Of a stretch of DNA of 13,949 bases, positions 6,634-13,696 are shown one piece after another (positions within the stretch are counted from its first letter, which is position 1; the number at the start of each line of letters is the position of its first letter). The stretch is from an uncultured Alphaproteobacteria bacterium (GTDB taxonomy: Bacteria > Pseudomonadota > Alphaproteobacteria > Sphingomonadales > Sphingomonadaceae). Below the pieces are notes generated by a model. That model did no database searches. It was given only the letters and a program-made list of their open reading frames with translations, and had not been told where the DNA came from. The position numbers and the translations under genes were made by a program. The stretch is from NCBI GenBank assembly GCA_903939555.1, contig CAJAHV010000057.1, positions 1 to 13,949 on the forward strand, given 5' to 3'.

Positions 6634-6849
6634 ATGATTGATCATATTTTTCCTCCCGCCCTCATCGAGCGCATGTCCGATGGCTGCGACCCCGACGCGG
6701 CCGATCTCGATGCCATGGCGCGTCACGTTCGCCGCGATCTTGCGGTCGGATGTCGGTCGGGTGAATTCGCCATGTCACCAAGGGCCGGCGACGAACGTTC
6801 CATCCGGGCCATCGCGATGACATCGCTGAGGGGCGCGGGCATCGCCTGA
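6634..6849 (+). CDS. Hypothetical small protein, 71 residues
   Basis: This open frame starts at ATG 6634 and has high GC at third codon positions in its second half and an acidic, Ala-rich composition like real proteins of this genome. I recognise no domain. The ribosome site is poor: AGG is directly adjacent and GGGA is about 10 bases away. There is no signal peptide or membrane helix. It may be a real small gene, a remnant, or a chance frame in GC-rich DNA. Confidence 0.25.
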   Translation: MIDHIFPPALIERMSDGCDPDAADLDAMARHVRRDLAVGCRSGEFAMSPRAGDERSIRAIAMTSLRGAGIA

Positions 6850-6878
6850 AGGTCGCCGCCGACGGTCTTCGGTCATGC

Positions 6879-6896
6879 TTAGGCGTAATTGCTTAC
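6879..6896 (+). promoter_or_regulatory. Candidate regulatory element upstream of the alcohol dehydrogenase operon
   Basis: TTAGGCGTAATTGCTTAC contains the dyad GTAA-TTGC-TTAC (6885-6896) and begins with the same TTAGG as the element upstream of the FixK/FNR-type gene. It lies about 70 bases before the ADH start, a usual position for an activator site. The link to FixJ or another regulator is inferred. Confidence 0.25.
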
Positions 6897-6966
6897 AGAC
6901 AGGCAGCCGGGTCGCGACCGATCATTAGCCGGGCTTTTGAGTTCGGAGCGCGGGATGCAGGATCAC

Positions 6967-8031
6967 ATGAAGGCTGCCATTTTCATCGAACCCGGCCGGA
7001 TCATTCTGGGCGAGAAACCGATCCCTGTCATCGGTACGCTCGATGCGCTGATCCGCATCACGATGACGACGATCTGCGGTACCGATGTCCACATCCTCAA
7101 AGGAGAATACCCTGTTTCGCGCGGGCTGACTTTGGGACATGAACCGGTCGGTGTCATCGAAAAGCTGGGATCCGCGGTTGAAGGTTTTACCGTCGGCCAA
7201 CGCGTCATCACCGGGGCAATCACGCCATCGGGCACATCCTATGCTTCGCTGGCCGGTTGTCATTCGCAATGCGGCCGGATGGAAGGCAGTGGCTGGCGAG
7301 CCACCGGCGGCTGGCAATTTGGTAACACCATCGATGGCGCCCAGGCCGAATATCTGCGCGTGCCCGATGCGATGGCAAATCTGACGCCGGTGCCCGACGG
7401 ATTGACCGATGAACAGGTGCTGATGTGCCCCGACATATTGTCGACGGGCTTTGCCGGGGCCGAATCGGGCCGGGTGTCCATCGGCGATATGGTCGCGGTG
7501 TTTGCGCAGGGGCCGATTGGCCTGTGCGCCACTGCTGGCGCCCGTTTGATGGGGGCTTCGCTCATCATTGCGGTCGAAAGCCTGCCCGATCGCATGGCAA
7601 TGGCGCGCAAGATGGGCGCCGACCATGTCATCGATTTTGCGAGGCAGGATCCGGTTGCCGAGATCCGTCGGCTGACCAACGGCCGGGGCGTCGATGTCGC
7701 CATCGAGGCGCTGGGTCAGCAGGCGACATTCGAGGCAGCGTTACGGGTATTGCGGCCCGGCGGCACCTTGTCCTCGCTCGGGGTCTATTCCGAGGATCTG
7801 ACCATCCCGATCGATGCATTTGCGGCCGGGCTGGGTGATAATCACATTGCCACCACGCTGTGTCCGGGGGGCAAGGAACGCATGCGCCGGTTGATGGGGA
7901 TGGTCGCTTCAGGGCGGATCGACACGACGTCGCTGATTACCCACCATTTCGCGCTGGATGATATCGAATCCGCCTATGACCTGTTTGCGCACCAGCGCGA
8001 CGGCGTGGTGAAGGTCGCCATCCGGCCATGA
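6967..8031 (+). CDS. Zinc-dependent alcohol dehydrogenase, secondary-alcohol (TbADH/CbADH) type
   Basis: The product has 354 residues from ATG 6967 (AGGA 4 bases upstream). This start gives the length and register of the Thermoanaerobacter and Clostridium secondary-alcohol dehydrogenases; ATG 6955 is an alternative adding four residues. Catalytic zinc ligands are C37 (TICGTDVH), H58 and E59 (LGHEPVG), and D156 (CPDILSTGF). The usual four-cysteine structural-zinc loop is absent, as in TbADH; the loop reads AGCHSQCGRMEG. LCPGGKERM near the C-terminus is also a hallmark of this subfamily. The Rossmann motif is GPIGL, and the second strand ends IIAVES. Glu204 stands where NADP-dependent TbADH has Gly198, which suggests NAD(H). 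The enzyme interconverts alcohols and ketones or aldehydes; under low oxygen it could dispose of reductant. Its TGA overlaps the ATG of the PHA synthase gene (ATGA), so the two are translationally coupled. Confidence 0.9.
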   Translation: MKAAIFIEPGRIILGEKPIPVIGTLDALIRITMTTICGTDVHILKGEYPVSRGLTLGHEPVGVIEKLGSAVEGFTVGQRVITGAITPSGTSYASLAGCHSQCGRMEGSGWRATGGWQFGNTIDGAQAEYLRVPDAMANLTPVPDGLTDEQVLMCPDILSTGFAGAESGRVSIGDMVAVFAQGPIGLCATAGARLMGASLIIAVESLPDRMAMARKMGADHVIDFARQDPVAEIRRLTNGRGVDVAIEALGQQATFEAALRVLRPGGTLSSLGVYSEDLTIPIDAFAAGLGDNHIATTLCPGGKERMRRLMGMVASGRIDTTSLITHHFALDDIESAYDLFAHQRDGVVKVAIRP

Positions 8032-9842
8032 ACCGCCGCCTTCCGGTGCATGACGCTGCACCCGGCCCGCCGCCCGTCTGTCCCGAAGCATTGGCCGGCC
8101 CCGATCCGATCGAAGGGGTGGCGGAGCTGATGGACCGGTCGATCGGCGCGCTGGTGGCGCAGATGACCAATGGCATCGCGCCCGACGCGCTTGGTGTCGC
8201 GTTTGCCGATTGGGCGCTGCATCTGGCCAGCGCGCCGGGGCGGCAATTGCTGTTGATGGCCAAGGCGGCGCGCAAATGGCAGCGGCTCGGCGATTACGCC
8301 GTGCGCGCTGCCGCGCAGGATGCCGAAGCGCGTTGGTGCATCGAACCCTTGCCGCAGGACCATCGCTTCGATGCGGCCGAATGGCAGCGGCTGCCGTTCG
8401 GGCTGTACCAGCAGGCGTTCCTGCTGGGCCAGCAGTGGTTCGACGCGGCGGCGCGCGACAATGCCGGGGTAACGCCGCACCATGAAATGGTTGTGCGCTT
8501 CGTCATGCGCCAATTGCTCGACATGGTGTCGCCATCCAATTTCCCGGCCACAAACCCGGTCGTGCAGCAGCGGGTGCTGGCGACCGGCGGGATGAACCTG
8601 GTCGAAGGGCTGCGACTGTTTGCCGAAGATTGGCAGCAACTGGTGCGGCGCCACCCGCCGGTGGGTGCCGAAGCCTTTGTCGTGGGGCGCGATCTGGCCG
8701 TGACGCCCGGCAAGGTGGTGTTCCGCAACGACCTGATCGAACTGCTGCAATACGCGCCGACGACGGCAACCGCGCACCCCGAACCGGTGCTGTTCGTGCC
8801 CGCCTGGATCATGAAATATTATGTGCTCGACTTGTCGCCGGACAATTCGCTGATCCGCCAGCTCGTCGCGGCAGGGTTCACCGTGTTCGCAATTTCGTGG
8901 TGCAATCCCGGCGCCGAATATCGCAACATCGGGATGGACGGCTATCGGCGCGACGGCGTGCTGGCGGCGATGGCGGCAGTGGCGGCGATCACCGGGGCGA
9001 CCCGGATGCATGGCTGCGGCTATTGCCTTGGCGGCACGTTGCTGGCGATCGTGGCGGCGGCCATGGCCCGCGACAACGACCGGCGCTTTGCCTCGCTCAG
9101 CTTTCTGGCGGCGCAGGTGGATTTTTCCGAACCTGGCGAAATCGGCTTGTTCATCGACAATGCCCAAGTGCATTTCCTTGAAAACATGATGTGGCAGCAA
9201 GGCTACCTCGACAGTCGGCAGATGGGCGGCGCCTTTGAAATGCTGCGCTCGGCCGATCTTGTCTGGTCGCGCGGCGTGCAGGCCTATCTGCTGGGCGAGC
9301 GTGCGCCGATGACCGATCTGATGGCCTGGAATGCCGATGGGACACGCATGCCCTATGCCATGCACAGCGAGTATCTGCGGCGGTTGTTCCTGCAGAATGA
9401 TCTTGCCGAAGGGCGTTATCTTGTTGGTGGTCAGCCGGCATCGCTGAGCGCCATCGATGTGCCGGTCTATGTGCTGGCGACGGAAAGGGACCATGTCGCG
9501 CCGTGGCGATCGGTGTGGAAATTGCTGCATCTCACCGAGGCTCCGGCGCGTTTCGTGCTGGCCAGCGGCGGCCACAATGGCGGGATCGTGGCACCGCCCG
9601 GCCAACCCGGCCAACCCGGGTTGCACTTCCGGACGCTTGATCGTGCCATCGGCATGGCCGAGGCCGACCCGGAACGCTGGCTCGACGGAGCCGTGGTGAA
9701 CGACGGGTCCTGGTGGCGGGACTGGTTCGGCTGGCTGGGCGACCATTCCGCCGCGGCTGCCGGCCTGCCGCCGCTGGCCCGGCCCGAAGCGGGCCTGCCT
9801 ACGCTGGCCGAGGCGCCCGGCAGCTATGTCCTCCAGCACTGA
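8028..9842 (+). CDS. phaC: Polyhydroxyalkanoate synthase, class I-type PhaC
   Basis: The product has 604 residues and an alpha/beta-hydrolase core. The start overlaps the ADH stop by four bases. The synthase box is GYCLGG with nucleophile C333; the acid is D488 (TERDHVAPW) and the base H516 (SGGHNGG), the order and spacing of Cupriavidus PhaC (C319, D480, H508). The stretch LFVPAWIMKYYVLDLSPDNS (255-274) followed by FAISWCNPGAEYR matches the conserved pre-nucleophile region of PHA synthases. The enzyme joins 3-hydroxyacyl-CoA units into polyester and frees CoA. The first 60 residues are proline- and acid-rich and not conserved. Two 9-bp repeats (9600-9617) give PGQPGQPG near the C-terminus. 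No phaA or phaB is in this window, so monomer supply must come from elsewhere. A phasin-like gene lies 1.6 kb upstream. The stop overlaps the next gene by 17 bases. Polymer type cannot be read from the sequence. Confidence 0.92.
   Translation: MNRRLPVHDAAPGPPPVCPEALAGPDPIEGVAELMDRSIGALVAQMTNGIAPDALGVAFADWALHLASAPGRQLLLMAKAARKWQRLGDYAVRAAAQDAEARWCIEPLPQDHRFDAAEWQRLPFGLYQQAFLLGQQWFDAAARDNAGVTPHHEMVVRFVMRQLLDMVSPSNFPATNPVVQQRVLATGGMNLVEGLRLFAEDWQQLVRRHPPVGAEAFVVGRDLAVTPGKVVFRNDLIELLQYAPTTATAHPEPVLFVPAWIMKYYVLDLSPDNSLIRQLVAAGFTVFAISWCNPGAEYRNIGMDGYRRDGVLAAMAAVAAITGATRMHGCGYCLGGTLLAIVAAAMARDNDRRFASLSFLAAQVDFSEPGEIGLFIDNAQVHFLENMMWQQGYLDSRQMGGAFEMLRSADLVWSRGVQAYLLGERAPMTDLMAWNADGTRMPYAMHSEYLRRLFLQNDLAEGRYLVGGQPASLSAIDVPVYVLATERDHVAPWRSVWKLLHLTEAPARFVLASGGHNGGIVAPPGQPGQPGLHFRTLDRAIGMAEADPERWLDGAVVNDGSWWRDWFGWLGDHSAAAAGLPPLARPEAGLPTLAEAPGSYVLQH
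9600..9617. repeat. Two exact 9-bp tandem units in phaC
   Basis: GGCCAACCC occurs twice in a row (9600-9608, 9609-9617), in frame, and codes for a PGQPGQPG loop after the catalytic His. It looks like slippage that added three residues. Confidence 0.7.
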
Positions 9843-11979
9843 TCCCGGCGCGGGGAAGGTGTTGGCGCAGGCGCTGTTCGGGCCGCGTGGTATCGTGGTT
9901 GTCGGTGCCTCGTGCCGGGTCGGCAGCGTTGGCCGGGCCGTGATCGACAACATCATCGCCGGCAAGCCCGAGGTGCCGGTTTTCGCGATCAACCCGCATC
10001 GCCTGCGCCGGGCGGGTGTGCGCTGGCACACCGATGTTGCCGGGCTGCCCGATGGCGCGGCCGATCTTGCCATCGTCGTGATACCGGCGGCAGGCGTGCC
10101 CGAGGTGATCGCATCGCTGGGCCGCAAGGGCGTGCGGGTCGTGGTGGTGATCAGTGCCGGCCTTGGGCTTGCCACGGTGCCCGGCGCGGCGATGCTCGCG
10201 GCGGCGCGGCGCCACGGCATGCGCATCATCGGCCCCAATTGTCTTGGTGTGCTGGTGCCACGCGCCGGCATCAATGCCTCTTTCGCAGCGCCTGGTGCGA
10301 AACCGGGGGGGCTTGCGCTGGTCTCGCAAAGCGGCGCGCTCACAACGGCGCTGCTCGATTGGGCGGCGGCGCGCGACATCGGCATGTCGGCGGCGATTTC
10401 GGTGGGCGACATGGCCGATGCGGGCTTTGTCGATTTTCTGGGCCTGTTCGCCGCCGATACCGAAACCCGGGCGATTCTGCTGTATGTCGAAGGCATCACC
10501 GATGGCCCGGCATTTCTTGCGGCGGCGGCGGCGGCGGTGCGCCGCAAGCCGGTGATCGCCATCAAGGCCGGGCGGAGCCAGGCTGCCGCGCGGGCGGCAC
10601 TTTCGCATACCGGTGCGCTGGCCGGTGCCTATGATGTTTGTCACGCTGCCCTGACCCATGCCGGGATTATCGTCGTGGATACGCTTGAAGCGCTTTTCGA
10701 TGCCGCGTGGTTGCTGGTCGAAGCGCCGCCGCTGGCCGGCGAGGCGCTGGCGATCGTGACCAATGGCGGCGGCGCTGCGGTGCTTGCCGTCGATGCGCTG
10801 GCGGACCGGCCCGGTGCGCTGGCGACGCTGGCACCGACGACTGTGGCGGCGCTCGATCCGGCAATGCCGCCGGGCTGGTCGCGCGCAAATCCGGTGGATA
10901 TCGTCGGCGATGCCCGGCCCGACCGTTATGGCGCCGCGATCATGGCGGTGCTGCGCGACGCGGCGGTCAACGCGCTGCTGGTCATCCACTGCCCGACCGC
11001 GCTGGCCGACAGCGCTGCGGTTGCCGATCAGGTCGTGGCGTGCCTCGCCGCCGCTCGCCGCGAGGGGATCGACAAGCCGGTTATCGGCTGCTGGCTTGGT
11101 GACCGGAATGCGGCGCGGGCGCGATCACGGCTGGTACGCGGCGGCGTGCCGCTGTTTGCGGCCCCCGAAGCCGCAGTGGCGGCTTTTGCAGCGCTGGTGT
11201 TGGCGCGCCGCGCTTTGGTGCGGGCGCGCCGCGCCGCCGCAAGGCCGCCGCCCGCCGTGACGGCCGCTGTCGATGATCTGGTGGCGGCACGCCAGGTGAT
11301 TGCGCGGGTGCGGGCGGACGGGCGCCGGCTGCTCAACGAGATCGAGGCCAAGGCGCTGCTTGCTGCTTTTGGTATTCCCGTGGTGCCGACCCGGCTGGCG
11401 CCCGATGTGGCGGCGGTCGGCGCGGCTTGTGCCGGGCTCGGTGCGCCGCTGGTGGTCAAGATCGTATCGCCCGACATGGTCCACAAGTCGGATTTCGGCG
11501 GGGTTGTGCTGGGACTGTCGGATGCCCGGGCGGCTGCGGCCGCCGCGCGGGCCATGGGAAAACGGTTGCGCGCGGCGTTTCCAGCGGCGCGGCTCGATGG
11601 TTTTGCTGTGCAGCCGATGATTCGCCGTACCGGTGCCTGCGAAGTGTTCGCCGGGATCGCCACCGACCCGGTGTTCGGGCCGGTCATCCTGTTCGGGGCG
11701 GGCGGCAAGGCGATCGAGGTCATCCGCGACCGGAGCATTTCACTGCCCCCGCTGGCGGCGGCTGATGCATTGGCGATGATTGGCGACACGCGGATATCAC
11801 GTCTGCTGGCGGGCTATCGCGACGTGCCGGCGGCTGATCAGCGGGCGGTGGCGGCGGTACTTGTCGCCCTGTCACGGCTGGTGCTGGCCTTTCCCGAGGT
11901 GCGCGAGGTCGACATCAACCCGCTGCTTGCCGATGCCTCGGGCGTCGTTGCTCTCGACGCGCGTATCGTGCTCGGCTGA
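9826..11979 (+). CDS. ADP-forming acyl-CoA (acetyl-CoA) synthetase, fused alpha-beta subunits
   Basis: The product has 717 residues. The start at 9826 lies inside the 3' end of phaC (17-base overlap), with only a weak ribosome site, which fits translational coupling. Domain order: CoA-binding Rossmann domain (about 15-145, IVVVGAS then IIGPNCLG), two succinyl-CoA-ligase-like domains (about 160-460) with the phospho-histidine H261 in ALSHTGALAG, an Ala/Arg-rich linker near 465-490, and an ATP-grasp domain to the end (LLNEIEAKALLAAFGIP, VVKIVSPDMVHKSDFGGV, EVDINPLL). The family converts acyl-CoA, ADP and phosphate to acid, CoA and ATP, in either direction. Many bacterial homologues carry an extra C-terminal GNAT acetyltransferase; this one ends after ATP-grasp, so it is the catalytic form without that domain. 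Beside an alcohol dehydrogenase and PhaC it could make ATP from acyl-CoA under low oxygen or activate acids for polymer. The substrate cannot be told from sequence. Confidence 0.9.
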   Translation: MSSSTDPGAGKVLAQALFGPRGIVVVGASCRVGSVGRAVIDNIIAGKPEVPVFAINPHRLRRAGVRWHTDVAGLPDGAADLAIVVIPAAGVPEVIASLGRKGVRVVVVISAGLGLATVPGAAMLAAARRHGMRIIGPNCLGVLVPRAGINASFAAPGAKPGGLALVSQSGALTTALLDWAAARDIGMSAAISVGDMADAGFVDFLGLFAADTETRAILLYVEGITDGPAFLAAAAAAVRRKPVIAIKAGRSQAAARAALSHTGALAGAYDVCHAALTHAGIIVVDTLEALFDAAWLLVEAPPLAGEALAIVTNGGGAAVLAVDALADRPGALATLAPTTVAALDPAMPPGWSRANPVDIVGDARPDRYGAAIMAVLRDAAVNALLVIHCPTALADSAAVADQVVACLAAARREGIDKPVIGCWLGDRNAARARSRLVRGGVPLFAAPEAAVAAFAALVLARRALVRARRAAARPPPAVTAAVDDLVAARQVIARVRADGRRLLNEIEAKALLAAFGIPVVPTRLAPDVAAVGAACAGLGAPLVVKIVSPDMVHKSDFGGVVLGLSDARAAAAAARAMGKRLRAAFPAARLDGFAVQPMIRRTGACEVFAGIATDPVFGPVILFGAGGKAIEVIRDRSISLPPLAAADALAMIGDTRISRLLAGYRDVPAADQRAVAAVLVALSRLVLAFPEVREVDINPLLADASGVVALDARIVLG

Positions 11980-12037
11980 TGGCGCGGCAGCGGGCAGCCT
12001 GAGGGCAAAATGGCCAGCCAGCGTGTCCCATAGGTAA

Positions 12038-12049
12038 CAATCCGGATTG
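12038..12049. repeat. 12-bp perfect palindrome downstream of the synthetase gene
   Basis: CAATCCGGATTG is a perfect palindrome 59 bases after the synthetase stop, at the edge of the AT-rich block. It could be a protein site or part of the 3' structure of the operon message. Confidence 0.35.
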
Positions 12050-12060
12050 CTTGCAGGCGC

Positions 12061-12333
12061 GTTTATTATGATTTTGGTGAAATCATTTTTCGGCCAAATT
12101 GCTGATTTATTATCGATTCGTTAATTATAATATTTTCTAAAATTTCAATTTAAATTTATGCTGAAGCATATAGGTAGTCATACGCATAAAATAGTTAACT
12201 AAAAGTGCATTTTTTTCATAGATTTTTTCTTAATTTACAATTTGGACTTTATAATTTAAAAAAATATTATTTTAATTGTGCACGTATAAATCAAATGATA
12301 AACATATGTTTGGTTTATGAACGGGGGGGTATC
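12061..12333. other. AT-rich upstream block of fixL (about 21% G+C)
   Basis: By direct count of 60-base lines, G+C is about 30, 18, 20 and 17% from 12061 to 12300, while both flanks are GC-rich coding DNA. It contains many A and T runs, the palindrome AAACATATGTTT (12300-12311) and a terminator-like hairpin at its left end. It holds no convincing gene: a frame opening at GTG 12205 gives an F/N/K-rich peptide unlike its neighbours. It probably contains the fixL promoter, and its A-tracts could bend DNA or attract a silencing protein. Confidence 0.6.
12068..12090 (+). terminator. Probable terminator of the ADH-phaC-synthetase operon
   Basis: ATGATTT (12068-12074) and AAATCAT (12080-12086) form a 7-bp stem around TGGTG, followed by a T-run to 12090. 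It lies about 90 bases after the last stop codon of the operon. The stem has little G+C, so it may be weak, and it sits in generally AT-rich sequence where such forms arise more easily. Confidence 0.45.
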
Positions 12334-12474
12334 ATGAATCTTCGTCTCGCTATTGCCGTCTCGGGCTGTTTCAGCCTCGCACAACACCGTCGTCTGCCGG
12401 GGCCGTTCTGGCCGCACCGAGACGGGCATTGCCGGACAGACGGCGTTGCCCATGGCGCGCGGGGCCAATTGTGA
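12334..12474 (+). pseudogene. Short frame resembling a broken signal-peptide gene start
   Basis: ATG 12334, preceded by a G7 run, gives MNLRLAIAVSGCFSLA, which looks like the start of an export signal, but then continues as an irregular R/H/P-rich tail to a stop at 12474 (46 residues). In the neighbouring frame, from about 12387, the DNA reads SSAGAVLAAPRRALPD, which resembles the end of a signal peptide. A lost exported-protein gene with a frameshift would explain both. A chance frame is equally possible. Confidence 0.2.
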
Positions 12475-12487
12475 ACAGGCCTTTCGC

Positions 12488-12523
12488 GAAGCTGGAAGCT
12501 GCCGTGAAGCTAGGAGCTGCCGT
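12488..12523 (+). repeat. Imperfect 18-bp tandem repeat at the fixL start region
   Basis: GAAGCTGGAAGCTGCCGT (12488-12505) and GAAGCTAGGAGCTGCCGT (12506-12523) match at 16 of 18 positions. Each copy carries a purine-rich ribosome-site-like segment followed by GTG in the fixL frame (12504 and 12522). The second copy has the better AGGAG. Confidence 0.8.
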
Positions 12524-13694
12524 GAAGGTAAAAGATACAGGGCCGATGCCTATGTCCGAAACGGTGATCGACCAACTTTCAAGCAACGATTTCCTGCGCA
12601 GCCTGCTGGCCACCACGCCTGACGGCATGATCGTGACCGACCGGCACGGACGAATACTTTCCTTCAACCACGCCGCAGAGCTGATGTTCGGCTTTCGGGC
12701 ACGCGAAGTGATCGGAGAAAATGTGTCGATGCTGATGCCGTCGCCGCACCGCACGCAGCATGACGACTATATCCTGCGATATTTGGAGACCCGGCGGCGC
12801 AAGGTAATGGGGCGTGGGCGATTGTTAACCGCTCGTCGCCGCAACGGCGATAATTTCCCGATCGATATCGCCATTGGCGAGGCAAAGCTGGATGATGAAA
12901 TGGTGTTCACCGCCTTCATCCGCGATCTGAGCGAGCGCGAGGATGCGCGCAAGCGCCTGCAAGTCCTGCAGGCTGAACTGGCGCAAGTCTCACGCACATC
13001 GTCGATGGGCATGCTGGCCGGCGCTATCGCCCATGAACTCAACCAGCCGCTCGCTGCGATTGCCAACTACAGCGAAACCGCGCGGGCGATGGTCAGCGAT
13101 GGCTCGCATGATCTTGATGTCATCGGCGATGCCATGGCTCATTGCACCCAGGAAGTGATGCGCGCCGGTGAAATCATCAGGCGCCTGCGCGGTTTTCTGG
13201 CACGCGGCGAGATCGAGTGGAGCCGTGCCAGCCTGCAGGAAATGATCGGCGATGCCGTGGCGCTGGCGCTGGCCGATTGTGAAGGTGCCGGTGTGGCTCT
13301 CATGATCGACTATGATCCCGAGGTCGATATGGTCTTTGCCGATCGTGTGCAGATCCAGCAGGTGGTGCTGAACCTCGTTCGCAATGCCAAGGAGGCAATG
13401 GCCGACCAGTCGGAACAGGCCATCAGCATCGTGACGCGGCGCAATGGGCCGGAACATGCCGAAGTGGTGATTGCCGACAATGGCCCCGGTATCTCGCCGC
13501 GCCTCTCGCATCGGCTGTTCCAGCCCTTTCACAGCACAAAGGCCGGCGGAATGGGCGTGGGATTATCGATCTGTCATGCCCTTGTCGAAGGCCTTGGCGG
13601 CAAGATCTGGGCGGAACGATCGGCGCTGGGTGGCGCCGCCTTTCATTTTACGTTGCCGCTCGTGACAGAAACTTTGCGGATACTGGAGAACTGA
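12522..13694 (+). CDS. fixL: FixL-type oxygen-sensing histidine kinase
   Basis: GTG 12522 (AGGAG 5 bases upstream) gives 390 residues; GTG 12504, ATG 12546 and ATG 12552 are possible alternatives. There are no membrane segments and one PAS domain (about 20-140). Residues SPHRTQHDDYILRY place H80 at the proximal haem histidine of Bradyrhizobium FixL (His200). R100 in MGRGR matches Arg220, which contacts bound O2, and R86 matches Arg206. A coiled linker (RKRLQVLQAEL) leads to the HisKA box AHELNQPLAA with phospho-acceptor H171, then the N box (NLVRNAKEAM), G1 (DNGPGIS), F (LFQPFHSTK) and G2 (GMGVGLS). When oxygen leaves the haem, FixL phosphorylates FixJ. fixJ starts two bases after the stop, so they form one operon. 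The soluble, short layout differs from the membrane-bound Sinorhizobium FixL. It lies directly downstream of the AT-rich block. Confidence 0.92.
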   Translation: MKVKDTGPMPMSETVIDQLSSNDFLRSLLATTPDGMIVTDRHGRILSFNHAAELMFGFRAREVIGENVSMLMPSPHRTQHDDYILRYLETRRRKVMGRGRLLTARRRNGDNFPIDIAIGEAKLDDEMVFTAFIRDLSEREDARKRLQVLQAELAQVSRTSSMGMLAGAIAHELNQPLAAIANYSETARAMVSDGSHDLDVIGDAMAHCTQEVMRAGEIIRRLRGFLARGEIEWSRASLQEMIGDAVALALADCEGAGVALMIDYDPEVDMVFADRVQIQQVVLNLVRNAKEAMADQSEQAISIVTRRNGPEHAEVVIADNGPGISPRLSHRLFQPFHSTKAGGMGVGLSICHALVEGLGGKIWAERSALGGAAFHFTLPLVTETLRILEN

Positions 13695-13696
13695 GC

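Larger units (their letters stand above)
6410..6966. other. 557-base region without a confident gene
   Basis: This lies between the phasin-like gene and the alcohol dehydrogenase operon. It holds a perfect hairpin (6554-6574), one weak 71-codon frame (6634-6849), a TTAGGC/GTAA-TTAC element (6879-6896) and a 10-bp palindrome GGTCGCGACC (6910-6919). The operon promoter should be in the last 120 bases. A 62-codon frame at 6453-6641 has irregular composition and I do not call it a gene. Confidence 0.5.

Noticed and set aside
6634..6660. FNR-type box near TTGATCATATTTTT
   Set aside because: Only the left TTGAT half-site is present; the right half has no ATCAA.
7974..10565. An 863-codon open frame on the minus strand opposite ADH, phaC and the synthetase
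   Set aside because: Its product is rich in R, H, P and Q with no recognisable fold, while the plus strand carries full catalytic motifs in three families. It is a typical high-GC antisense frame.
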